From assembly GCA_963837695.1 (NCBI GenBank), contig CAWINZ010000005.1:1860001-1924000 (forward strand): a stretch of 64,000 nucleotides of DNA, given 5' to 3'. Shown piece after piece: positions 33,276 through 40,689 of this stretch; position 1 is the stretch's first letter, and the number at the start of each line of letters is the position of its first letter. The notes beneath the pieces were generated by a model. It ran no database searches, was not told the origin of the DNA, and saw only the letters and a program-made list of their open reading frames with translations. Both the position numbers and the translations under genes were made by a program. Origin of the DNA: VRUE01 sp963837695. GTDB taxonomy: Bacteria > Actinomycetota > Thermoleophilia > Solirubrobacterales > 70-9.

Positions 33276-34283
33276 CTACAGCCAGCCGCGCTTGCGGAAG
33301 TAGGCGACCATGCCGACCAGGATCGCGACCATCGCGCCGACGACGATCCAGAACCCGGTGATGCTCTGCTCGCCGGGCACGTGCGAGTTCATCCCCCAGA
33401 TGCTCGCCAGCAGGGTCAGCGGCAAGACGATGACGCTGATCGAGGTGAGCACGCGGAGGATGTCGTTGACGCGGTGGGAGATCACCGACTCATTGGTCTC
33501 GGCCAGCGAGTCGACCACCTCCTTGTAGTTCTCCAGCATGTCCCAGATCCGCTCGTGGGCGTCGACGATGTCGTCGAAGTAGATCTCCAGATCGAGGTCG
33601 GTGGCCAGGTAGCGCTGCTTGACCTTCTCCAGGTCGCGCAGCACGGGCCGCTGCGGCCGGATCACCTTGCGGAAGTTGATGATCTCCTGCTTGACGTTCG
33701 AGATGTCGCGCACGACCTCCTCCGAGCGGCCCTCGAAGATGTCGTCCTCCAAGGCGTCGAGCTTGTTGCCGATCTTGCGCAGCATCGGGAAGCAGTAGTC
33801 GAAGCTGTCGTCGACGAGGCGGTAGAGCAGGTATCCCGATCCGCGCGAGAAGAGCTGGTCGCGCAGCTCCTGCTTCGCCCGGCAGCGCTCGAAGAGGTAC
33901 TCGACCGGCTGCAGTGGCTGGTTCGGGATCGTCACCACATAGCCGGGGCCGACGAAGAGATCGAGCTCGCCGGTGCCGAGCCTGCCGACCGCCGGGTCGA
34001 AGACCGGGAAGTGGAGGACGATGAAGAGGTAGTCGTCGTAGACGTCGATCTTCGGCCGCTGGTTGCGCGAGAGCACGTCCTCGAGGTCGAGCGCGTGGAA
34101 GTCGAAGTTTTCCTCCAGCCAGGTGCGCTCGAGGGCGCCGGGCCGCTCGATGTTGACCCAGCGCAGGCCGGATGAGTCGAGCTGCTCGACGTTCGGGGTC
34201 TGGGGCTCAGGCTGCGATGCCGTCGAGGCGAGCGCTTCGCGCCGGGCAGCCCGTCGCAGCCGTGGTTTCGGAAGGTTCGGCAT
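33276..34283 (-). CDS. corA: CorA-type magnesium/cobalt transporter
   Basis: 335 residues. A large cytosolic N-domain (FHALDLEDVLSRNQRPKID; YDDYLFIVLHFPVFD), a long stalk helix and two C-terminal membrane helices. The family GMN motif is present as LLASIWGMNSHVPGEQ and the last helix ends FRKRGWL, the basic C-terminus expected of CorA. It forms a pentameric Mg2+ channel in the cytoplasmic membrane. First 30 residues are a low-complexity extension. Confidence 0.93.
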   Translation of the reverse strand: MPNLPKPRLRRAARREALASTASQPEPQTPNVEQLDSSGLRWVNIERPGALERTWLEENFDFHALDLEDVLSRNQRPKIDVYDDYLFIVLHFPVFDPAVGRLGTGELDLFVGPGYVVTIPNQPLQPVEYLFERCRAKQELRDQLFSRGSGYLLYRLVDDSFDYCFPMLRKIGNKLDALEDDIFEGRSEEVVRDISNVKQEIINFRKVIRPQRPVLRDLEKVKQRYLATDLDLEIYFDDIVDAHERIWDMLENYKEVVDSLAETNESVISHRVNDILRVLTSISVIVLPLTLLASIWGMNSHVPGEQSITGFWIVVGAMVAILVGMVAYFRKRGWL

Positions 34284-34388
34284 CGCTCGGGCTCATCTTC
34301 TCGTCGGCGTTCGCGGGCATTGTCACGTGCAGGTTAAACGGCCGCTCGCCGCGGCGAGCACGATCGCTGTCATCGCCAGGGGCGTTGC

Positions 34389-34394
34389 TATAGT
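34389..34394 (+). promoter_or_regulatory. candidate -10 box for the thrC riboswitch transcript
   Basis: TATAGT lies 16 bp before the 5' strand of riboswitch stem P1, a good distance for transcription to start just ahead of the aptamer. No strong -35 box is seen. Confidence 0.4.
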
Positions 34395-34410
34395 CAGGGG
34401 CACATAAGCG

Positions 34411-34532
34411 CCACATCTAGAGGGGTGGAGGGACTGGCCCGCAGAAGCCCCGGCAACCGCCCCGGACCATTGGTCCGGGAGAGGTGCCAACTCCAGCAGG
34501 TTTCCCGGAAGTTCGGGACCTGGAAGATGTGG
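34411..34532 (+). promoter_or_regulatory. SAM riboswitch (S-box, SAM-I type) upstream of thrC
   Basis: The conserved core is plain: AGAGGGGTGGAGGGACTGGC, CCGCAGAAGCCCCGGCAACC, and GAGGTGCCAACTCC. Stem P1 pairs CCACATCT (34411-34418) with AGATGTGG (34525-34532). Downstream, TGTGGGG (34528-34534) can alternatively pair with CCCCACA (34556-34562), which would disrupt both P1 and the terminator. This is a standard S-box switch: SAM binding keeps P1 and lets the terminator form. It is expected to turn off threonine synthase and the sulfur carrier when SAM is plentiful. Confidence 0.93.
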
Positions 34533-34548
34533 GGAGACGTCCGATCGG

Positions 34549-34578
34549 ACCTCTGCCCCACAAGGCGGAGGTTTTTTT
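34549..34578 (+). terminator. riboswitch-controlled intrinsic terminator
   Basis: ACCTCTGCC and GGCGGAGGT form a hairpin with one U-G pair, followed by an unbroken run of Ts (from 34572). Its 5' side overlaps the sequence that can pair with the P1 3' strand, giving the antiterminator. It ends about 28 bp before the thrC ATG. Confidence 0.88.
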
Positions 34579-34605
34579 CTAGGTCAAGGAAAAGAGGTAG
34601 ATCGG

Positions 34606-35841
34606 ATGTCAGTCGAGAGCTTGAAGTGCAAGGAGTGCGGGGCGACCTACGAGTTGGGCGCCAGCTACGCCTGTGAGAACTGTTTCGGCCCGCTGGAAGT
34701 CACCTACGACCATTCCGGGCTCGACGCGACCGAGGCGAAGCGACGGATCCAGGCCGGCTCGCAGGGAATCTGGCGCTACGCCGACTTCCTGCCCTTCACG
34801 GGCAGGCCGCTCGATCCGCTCGAGCCCGGCCTGACCCCGTTGCTTCGCGCCGACCGCCTCGCCGAGCGGCTCGGCCTCGACGCCGAGATCTGGATCAAGA
34901 ACGATGCCGCCAACCCGACCCACTCGTTCAAGGACAGGGTGGTCGCGGTGGCGGTGGCGAAGGCGCGCGAGCTTGGCTTCGAGACCGTGGCCTGCGCCTC
35001 GACCGGCAATCTCGCCAACGCGGTCGCCGCCCATGCCGCCGCCGCCGGACTCGAGTCCTACGTCCTCGTTCCCGCCAACCTGGAGGAGCAGAAGCTGCTC
35101 GCCACGGCGATCTACGGCACCAACCTGGTCGGCGTGCGCGGCAACTACGACGCGGTCAACCGGCTCTGCACGCAGCTGGCCGAAGCGCGGCCATGGGCCT
35201 TCGTCAACGTCAACCTTCGTCCCTACTACGCCGAGGGCTCGAAGACGCTCGCCTACGAGACCGCCGAGCAGCTCGGCTGGGAGTTGCCCGACCGGGTGGT
35301 CTGCCCGATCGCCTCCGGCTCGCTCTTCACCAAGGTCGCCCGCGGCTTCCAGGAGTGGACCGACCTGGGCCTGATCGAGGGCGAGCAGCCCGTCTTCAAC
35401 GGTGCCCAGGCGCTTGGCTGCAGTCCGGTCGCGACCGCCTTCGCCGAAGGCTGGGACGTCTGCAAGCCGCAGAAGCCGGAGACGATCGCCAAGAGCCTGG
35501 CGATCGGCGACCCCGCCGACGGCCCCTACGCGCTCGAGCAGGCGCGGCGCAGCGGCGGCGCGATCGACTCGGTCACCGACGAGCAGATCCGCGCCGGCAT
35601 CCGCCTGCTGGCCGAGACGACGGGGATCTTCACCGAGACCGCGGGCGGCGTCACGGTCGGCGTCCTCGCCAAGCTGGCCGAGCGCGGCGAGATCGGCGCC
35701 GGCGAGCGAGTCGTCGTCTACATCACCGGCGAGGGCCTGAAGACGCTGGACGCGACGCGCGATAGTTTCCACATGCACGAGATCGACCCCGATCTCGACA
35801 GCTTCGAGTCCGCGTTCGAGCACCGGGAGGTAACCGTCTGA
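34606..35841 (+). CDS. thrC: threonine synthase
   Basis: PLP enzyme converting O-phosphohomoserine to threonine. It has an N-terminal zinc ribbon (LKCKECGATYELGAS, ACENCFGP), the PLP lysine in AANPTHSFKDRVVAVA (about residue 107), the phosphate loop region IASGSLFTKVARGF and FTETAGGVTVGVLAKL near the end. 411 residues. SAM control suggests it is treated as part of methionine-branch-point regulation, because threonine and methionine synthesis share a homoserine-derived precursor. A sulfur-carrier gene follows at once, so a sulfhydrylase-like variation should be kept in mind. Confidence 0.9.
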   Translation: MSVESLKCKECGATYELGASYACENCFGPLEVTYDHSGLDATEAKRRIQAGSQGIWRYADFLPFTGRPLDPLEPGLTPLLRADRLAERLGLDAEIWIKNDAANPTHSFKDRVVAVAVAKARELGFETVACASTGNLANAVAAHAAAAGLESYVLVPANLEEQKLLATAIYGTNLVGVRGNYDAVNRLCTQLAEARPWAFVNVNLRPYYAEGSKTLAYETAEQLGWELPDRVVCPIASGSLFTKVARGFQEWTDLGLIEGEQPVFNGAQALGCSPVATAFAEGWDVCKPQKPETIAKSLAIGDPADGPYALEQARRSGGAIDSVTDEQIRAGIRLLAETTGIFTETAGGVTVGVLAKLAERGEIGAGERVVVYITGEGLKTLDATRDSFHMHEIDPDLDSFESAFEHREVTV

Positions 35842-36113
35842 TGGCAGTCACCGTGAAGATTCCGACCCAGCTGCGCGCCGCAACCGGGGGGGAAGCCGAG
35901 GTCGAGGTGGTCGGCTCAACTGTGGGCGACGCCCTCGACGCGCTCTTCGAGGCGCACGGCGATCTGCGCGAGCGGATCACCCAGGACGGCGACCTGCGCC
36001 GCTTCGTCAACGTCTACGTCAGCGGCGAGGACATCCGTTTCCAGCAGGGCCTGGAGACGGCGATCACCGAGGGCGACGAGGTCACCATTTTGCCCGCTGT
36101 TGCGGGTGGCTAA
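35841..36113 (+). CDS. MoaD/ThiS/CysO-type sulfur carrier protein
   Basis: 90 residues with the ubiquitin-like beta-grasp pattern (VTVKIPTQLRAATGG; VNVYVSGEDIRF) and an exposed C-terminal Gly-Gly (LPAVAGG), where a thiocarboxylate would be made. It starts one base into the thrC stop (TGATG-type overlap), so it is under the same SAM riboswitch. In related systems such carriers deliver sulfide for cysteine, homocysteine, thiamine or molybdopterin. No activating E1-like enzyme is in the window, so the acceptor is not known. Confidence 0.85.
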   Translation: MAVTVKIPTQLRAATGGEAEVEVVGSTVGDALDALFEAHGDLRERITQDGDLRRFVNVYVSGEDIRFQQGLETAITEGDEVTILPAVAGG

Positions 36114-36882
36114 GCCGCCTGTAGTCATTCTCTGTGGGGGGCGCGGCACGCGGCTGCGCGAGCGGACCGAGTCGGTGCCGAAGGCGCTGGTCGAGATCGG
36201 GGGGAGGCCGATTCTTTGGCACGTGATCGGGATCTATGTCGCGCAGGGCTTCGAGCGCTTCCTGTTGGCCACTGGCTATATGGGCGAGGCGGTGGAGGAG
36301 TTCGTCGCGGCGGAGTCATGGCCTGATGGAGTTGAGGTCGAGTGCGTCGACACCGGAGTGGACACGCCGACCGGCGGGCGGATCGTGCGGCTTGCCGACC
36401 GCCTGCAGGGCGGGACCTTCTGTGCGACCTACGCCGACGGCGTCGCCGACATCGACCTCGGCGCGCTGCTGTCGTTCCACGCCGGGCACGGCGACCTGGC
36501 GACGCTGACGGTGGTGCGGCCGCATCTGCAGTGGGGGGTCGCAGAGCTTGGCGAGGGGAACCGGGTTGAGGGTTTCGCCGAGAAGCCACGCAGCGAGCAC
36601 TGGATCAACGGCGGCTTCTTCTGCTTCGAGCCCGGGGTCCTCGGCCACCTGGACGAGCAGAGCGTCCTCGAGCGCGAGCCGCTCTCGTCACTGGCCGCCG
36701 ACCGGCAGCTGCACGCCCACCGCCACGACGGTTTCTGGGACTGCATGGACACCTACAAGGACGCGGTCGTCCTCAACGACCTCTGGGCCGGCGGGGAAGC
36801 TCCCTGGGCGATGCGCCTCGTCGATTGCAGCGTTGACCCACCTCCAGTGGGGACAAAGCTGCAATCGGGGGCGCCGCGATGA
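36106..36882 (+). CDS. sugar-1-phosphate nucleotidyltransferase (RfbF-like)
   Basis: Starting at GTG 36106 (overlapping the sulfur-carrier gene by 8 bp), the protein opens with VVILCGGRGTRLRERTESVP and KALVEIGGRPILWHVIGIY, the nucleotide-binding loop of sugar nucleotidyltransferases. Later CATYADGVADIDL and HWINGGFFCFEPGVL, then HDGFWDCMDTYKD, match glucose-1-phosphate cytidylyltransferases. About 258 residues. With the next gene it would make CDP-glucose and then CDP-4-keto-6-deoxyglucose for surface sugars. Confidence 0.85.
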   Translation: MAKPPVVILCGGRGTRLRERTESVPKALVEIGGRPILWHVIGIYVAQGFERFLLATGYMGEAVEEFVAAESWPDGVEVECVDTGVDTPTGGRIVRLADRLQGGTFCATYADGVADIDLGALLSFHAGHGDLATLTVVRPHLQWGVAELGEGNRVEGFAEKPRSEHWINGGFFCFEPGVLGHLDEQSVLEREPLSSLAADRQLHAHRHDGFWDCMDTYKDAVVLNDLWAGGEAPWAMRLVDCSVDPPPVGTKLQSGAPR

Positions 36883-37883
36883 TTCGTTCGCTGGTCAGCG
36901 GTGCGCACGGCTTCGTCGGCTCGCATCTCGCGCGGGCGCTGCTGGAGGGCGGCGACAAGGTTCGCGTGCTGGACCGTCCCGCGCCACGCCTGGCCGACGT
37001 CGGGGGCGAGCGCCGCTCTGGCTTGGATTTACTCGGTATCCGCGACGAGGTCGAGCTGGTCGAGGCCGATCTGCGCGACGCCGAGGCGGTCGCCGCCGCC
37101 GTCGAGGGTTCGGACTCCGTGTTCCATCTCGCCGCCCAGACGATCGTCGGTGTGGCCCGCAAGTCGCCCTTGGAAACCTTTGAGGTCAACGTGCAGGGCG
37201 CCTGGAACGTCTTCGAGGCCTGCCGGGTGCACGCGGTCGAGCGGATCGTCTTTGCCTCCTCCGACAAGGCCTACGGCTCGAGCCCCGAGCTTCCCTACCG
37301 CGAGGACTTCCCGCTGCGCGCCGCCTATCCCTACGACGCCAGCAAGGCGGCGGCGGACACGATCGCGCGCAGCTACGCGACCGCCTACGGGCTGCCGCTG
37401 GCGGTGACGCGTTTCGCCAACGTCTACGGCGGCGGCGACCTCAACTTCTCCAGGCTGATTCCCGAGACCGTGATCGCCCTGCTCGACGGCCGGGCGCCGG
37501 TGATCCGCTCCGACGGCAGCCCCGAGCGCGATTTTCTCCACGTCGACGACGCCGTCTCCGCCTACCTGGCGATCGCCGGCGCACTCGAGGGCGGCGCAGC
37601 GGGGGAGGCCTTCAACGCCGGCGGCGAGCGCCCGCACTCGGTTCGCGAGGTGGTCGAGCTGATTGCCGGCGCGGCCGGGGCCGGAATCGAGCCCGACTTC
37701 CAAGGCCAGGGCAACCCCGACGGCGAGATCGATCGCCAGTACGTCGACTCGACCAAGCTGCGCGAGCTGACCGGCTGGCGCCCCGAGGTCGCGCTCGAGG
37801 ACGGCCTGAAAACGACGCTCGACTGGTACCGCGAGCACCCGGAGGCGAGGCCAACTAGTCTGAAGACAAAAAGCTACTCTTAG
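36879..37883 (+). CDS. NAD-dependent epimerase/dehydratase (CDP-glucose 4,6-dehydratase-like)
   Basis: 334-residue short-chain dehydrogenase of the extended type. It has the NAD-binding SGAHGFVGSHLARALL, the catalytic SSDKAYGSSPELPY and YPYDASKAAADTIAR (Tyr and Lys), and RDFLHVDDAVSAYL. These match CDP-glucose 4,6-dehydratases (RfbG) better than generic epimerases, and the RfbF-like gene is immediately upstream (ATGA overlap). The later CDP-sugar enzymes are not present nearby. Confidence 0.82.
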   Translation: MIRSLVSGAHGFVGSHLARALLEGGDKVRVLDRPAPRLADVGGERRSGLDLLGIRDEVELVEADLRDAEAVAAAVEGSDSVFHLAAQTIVGVARKSPLETFEVNVQGAWNVFEACRVHAVERIVFASSDKAYGSSPELPYREDFPLRAAYPYDASKAAADTIARSYATAYGLPLAVTRFANVYGGGDLNFSRLIPETVIALLDGRAPVIRSDGSPERDFLHVDDAVSAYLAIAGALEGGAAGEAFNAGGERPHSVREVVELIAGAAGAGIEPDFQGQGNPDGEIDRQYVDSTKLRELTGWRPEVALEDGLKTTLDWYREHPEARPTSLKTKSYS

Positions 37884-37887
37884 GCGA

Positions 37888-38064
37888 ATGACGAAGATGA
37901 CAAGTCGGGGCAGAGTGACGATTCCAAAAACCCTTCGTGACCGATACGGCTTTCTGCCTGGAATCGAGGTCGAGTTCATTCGCGACGGCGAGGAACTTCA
38001 AATGCGCAAGATACGAGAGTCCCCGACACGTCAAAAACCCAGCCATGAGGCACAGCGGGACTAG
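37888..38064 (+). CDS. AbrB/MazE-like antitoxin-type protein, orphan
   Basis: ATG 37888 opens a 58-codon frame: MTKMTSRGRVTIPKTLRDRY then GFLPGIEVEFIRDGEELQMRKIRE. This is the swapped-hairpin AbrB DNA-binding fold of VapB/MazE antitoxins. A start at 37897 is equally possible. No PIN or MazF toxin follows; the next gene (SRAP) starts 12 bp later. The DNA is notably less GC-rich than the genes either side, consistent with a transferred, partly lost module. Confidence 0.75.
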   Translation: MTKMTSRGRVTIPKTLRDRYGFLPGIEVEFIRDGEELQMRKIRESPTRQKPSHEAQRD

Positions 38065-38076
38065 TCTGCTCAGACT

Positions 38077-38874
38077 ATGTGCGGGCGCTTCACGGTCACG
38101 GCCAAGGACACCAAGGCGATCGCCGATCGCTTCCAGGTCGAGCTCGAACGTTCGCTGGAGCGGAACTCGTCCGGGGAGGCGCCGCCGCCGAGCAAGGAGC
38201 GGGTGAAAAAGGCCGAATCGGGGCTCGGTCGCTTCAATGTCGCGCCGACCCAGGAGGTGCTTACGGTGCGCTCATCGCCCGACCCCGAGGAGGCGGTCCA
38301 GGGCGAGCGCGAGGCGCGGCTGATGCGCTGGGGACTGGTGCCGCGCTGGGCCAAGGACCTCAAGGTCGGCTACCGGATGATCAACGCCAAAGCCGAGAAC
38401 CTCGACTCGAGCCGCGCCTACGCGCCGTTGGTCGGCAAGTTCCGCCACCGCTGCCTGATCGTCGCCGACGGCTTCTACGAGTGGATGGTCGCGGAGGATC
38501 CCAAGCAGCCGCGCCAGCCCTGGCGCTTCACCGTCGACGGCGGCGAGCCCTTCGCCTTCGCCGGGATCTGCACCCGCAAGGAGTGGGGGGACGACGAGGA
38601 TCGCGGTTTCGAGGACGGCTGGCTCTACAGCTGCACGATCGTCACCACGACGCCGAATGAGGTAGTCGCCCCGGTCCACGACCGGATGCCCGCGATCCTG
38701 CCCAGCGCAGAGGCGGAGGCCGCCTGGCTGCGTCCGGACCTCAGCGCCGCGGACGCGATTGCGATGTGCGGGCCGCTGCCGGCTGCGCGGATGGACAGCG
38801 CTCCCGCCAACCCGATGCTGAACAAGGTCGGCAAAGGGATCGAAGGCCCCGAGTTGCTCGTCGCCCCGGGCTAG
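38077..38874 (+). CDS. SRAP domain protein (HMCES/YedK family)
   Basis: SRAP proteins cross-link to abasic sites in single-stranded DNA through the N-terminal Cys2, protecting them during repair. Here the protein starts MCGRFTVTAKDTKAIADRF, with Cys2 in place, then NAKAENLDSSRAYAPL, the conserved ADGFYEWMV and, near the end, VAPVHDRMPAILPS. 265 residues. It is convergent with the membrane-protein gene at 38871. Confidence 0.93.
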   Translation: MCGRFTVTAKDTKAIADRFQVELERSLERNSSGEAPPPSKERVKKAESGLGRFNVAPTQEVLTVRSSPDPEEAVQGEREARLMRWGLVPRWAKDLKVGYRMINAKAENLDSSRAYAPLVGKFRHRCLIVADGFYEWMVAEDPKQPRQPWRFTVDGGEPFAFAGICTRKEWGDDEDRGFEDGWLYSCTIVTTTPNEVVAPVHDRMPAILPSAEAEAAWLRPDLSAADAIAMCGPLPAARMDSAPANPMLNKVGKGIEGPELLVAPG

Positions 38875-39581
38875 CCCAGCGAGCCCGCGGTACGAACCAT
38901 CGCGCTGCCGAGGGCGTTCTCGAGCGTGCAGACGATGCTTCCCGAGGGGGCTCGGGTGGTTTTCCAGAAGGAGGCGAAACCGAGGGTCAGGGGCTCTTCG
39001 GGCCGTCCCTCGGGCAATCCCCACTGCCACCCCATCGAGCTCGTCCGGTGCTTTTCCCAAGTGCCGACGACGCCGCGCAGGGGGGTGTAGACGTCAAAGG
39101 CGTCGCCCAGTTCGAGCGATGCGTATTCGCCGCCGCTGATGTGGAACTTCAGCCCGACGCGATCGGGGACGTTCTGCTTGGTGAGGCTCTCTTCGCTGGT
39201 TGAGCGGGGGAAGGCGCCACGGTTGTCGCCAGTGCGCGCCAGTTCGCCCCCGCCACCGCGCATCGTGCAGTCCACGCGGGCCTGGCCTACCGCCGAGTCG
39301 GCGTCGATCCGGAGTACCGCCGCGAGGCGGAAGATGCGTTCGCCGTTGATATTTGTTTCGGTTGCGCGCAGCCCGGCGTCTTCGACCTTCATCGAGCCGC
39401 CGCCGGGGATCCTCGCCGGGCTCGAGTCCGGCAACGCCCCCCGGGCCGCCCACTCGACTTCGACCCAGGCACCACCGCTCTTATCGGTCGCCAGCGCCGC
39501 CGCGGCCAGGGTCGCGACCAGCCCGACGATCACCACCGCAATCGCCCCCCGCGGCGGGCTGCTTTTCAAGCCCAGATCCAT
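38871..39581 (-). CDS. exported protein of unknown function, next to tRNA-Arg
   Basis: 236 residues with an N-terminal hydrophobic signal/anchor (AIAVVIVGLVATLAAAALA). The remainder is beta-rich with RVDCTMRGGGGEL and GSIVCTLENALG, two Cys probably paired. The ATG at 39581 lies 2 bp beyond the 3' end of tRNA-Arg on the same strand, leaving no room for a ribosome-binding site except within the tRNA. It would become leaderless after tRNA processing. No family recognised. Confidence 0.6.
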   Translation of the reverse strand: MDLGLKSSPPRGAIAVVIVGLVATLAAAALATDKSGGAWVEVEWAARGALPDSSPARIPGGGSMKVEDAGLRATETNINGERIFRLAAVLRIDADSAVGQARVDCTMRGGGGELARTGDNRGAFPRSTSEESLTKQNVPDRVGLKFHISGGEYASLELGDAFDVYTPLRGVVGTWEKHRTSSMGWQWGLPEGRPEEPLTLGFASFWKTTRAPSGSIVCTLENALGSAMVRTAGSLG

Positions 39582-39583
39582 GA

Positions 39584-39657
39584 CGCGCCCGGCAGGATTC
39601 GAACCTGCGGCCTCTTCCTCCGGAGGGAAGCGCTCTATCCAGCTGAGCTACGGGCGC
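39584..39657 (-). tRNA. tRNA-Arg (anticodon CCG)
   Basis: The minus strand folds as a normal tRNA: acceptor GCGCCCG / CGGGCGC, D arm GCTCAGCTGGATAGAGC, anticodon arm CTTCC-CTCCGGA-GGAAG with CCG anticodon, and T arm GCAGG-TTCGAAT-CCTGC. 74 nt; no CCA is encoded. It reads CGG codons, which are common in this genome. RNase Z lies divergently upstream. Confidence 0.95.
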
Positions 39658-39717
39658 TCACGGATCAGCTTATCCGTCGCCGAACTCACCGCACGCCTTC
39701 GCGTAGGCTCGCGAGCC

Positions 39718-40686
39718 ATGGACCTCTCGGTCGCCTTTCTCGGCACGGGCGGCGCTGTGCCTTCGGCGCGGCGCAATACGGCGAGCGTGCTCGTCGCGCG
39801 CGGCGGCGAACGGCTGTTGTTCGACTGCGGCGAGGGGACGCAGCGCCAGATGCAGCGCTCGCTGGGCCTGGTCCAGGTCGACGCGATCTACTTCACCCAC
39901 TTCCACGCCGACCACTTCCTCGGCCTGCCGGGGCTGCTGAAGACGTACGACCTGACCGAGCGCGAGCGGCCGCTGACGATCTACGGCCCGCGCGGTCTGC
40001 GCGACCTGATCCAGAGCCTCGGCCGCGTGCTCGGCAGGGTCGGCTACAAGCTCGACCTGGTCGAACTGGAGGCCGGCGACACGATCCCCTGCGATGGCGG
40101 GGAGATCCGCTCCTTCGCGGTCGAGCACAGCGTGCGGGCCTTCGGCTACGCCCTGGACGAGGCCGACCGCCCCGGCCGCTTCGACCTCGAGGCGGCGAAA
40201 CGACTGGGAGTCAAGGAAGGCCCCGATTTCGCCGCCCTGCAACGTGGTGAGAGCGTCAACGGCTCCTCGGGATCGGTCGAGCCTGGCGAGGTGGTGGGGG
40301 AGGCGCGCCCCGGCCGCACTGTCGTGATCACCGGCGACACCGCACCCTGCCGCGCCACGGTCGATGCCGCCCAGGGCGCGGATCTCCTCATCCACGACGC
40401 CAGCTTCGCCGAGGAGGAGGCCCAGCGCGCCGCCGACACCGGCCACTCGACCGTAGGTCAGGCGGCCGCCGTGGCCCGCGAGGCCGAGGCCAAGCTCCTC
40501 GCCCTGGTCCACATCTCCTCCCGCTACCACGTCGGCAAGGTCTTGGAGGAGGCGAAGGAGGTCTTCGAGCCGGCCGTGGCCCCGAAAGACTTCGACCTGA
40601 TCGAGATCCCCTTTCCCGAGAGGGGCGATCCCGAGCTGATCGCCAACGGCGCCCGCGAGCGAGGCGAGCCTCAGCCGACCGAGTAG
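39718..40686 (+). CDS. rnz: ribonuclease Z
   Basis: Trims the 3' end of tRNA precursors that lack encoded CCA, such as the tRNA-Arg just upstream. ATG 39718 is chosen; the longer frame reads through the tRNA. The MBL zinc site is IYFTHFHADHFLGLPGLL (HxHxDH), with Asp in VVITGDTAPCRATVDAA and His in HISSRYH and VEHSVRAFGYAL. 322 residues, the short-form length. The tail ERGEPQPTE is low-complexity. Confidence 0.95.
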   Translation: MDLSVAFLGTGGAVPSARRNTASVLVARGGERLLFDCGEGTQRQMQRSLGLVQVDAIYFTHFHADHFLGLPGLLKTYDLTERERPLTIYGPRGLRDLIQSLGRVLGRVGYKLDLVELEAGDTIPCDGGEIRSFAVEHSVRAFGYALDEADRPGRFDLEAAKRLGVKEGPDFAALQRGESVNGSSGSVEPGEVVGEARPGRTVVITGDTAPCRATVDAAQGADLLIHDASFAEEEAQRAADTGHSTVGQAAAVAREAEAKLLALVHISSRYHVGKVLEEAKEVFEPAVAPKDFDLIEIPFPERGDPELIANGARERGEPQPTE

Positions 40687-40689
40687 CGC

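Noticed and set aside
34411..34532. T-box or cobalamin riboswitch upstream of thrC
   Set aside because: The AGGGACTGGCCC, GCCCCGGCAACC and GAGGTGCCAACTCC blocks and P1 match SAM-I; no T-box (TGGNACC) or B12 box is seen.
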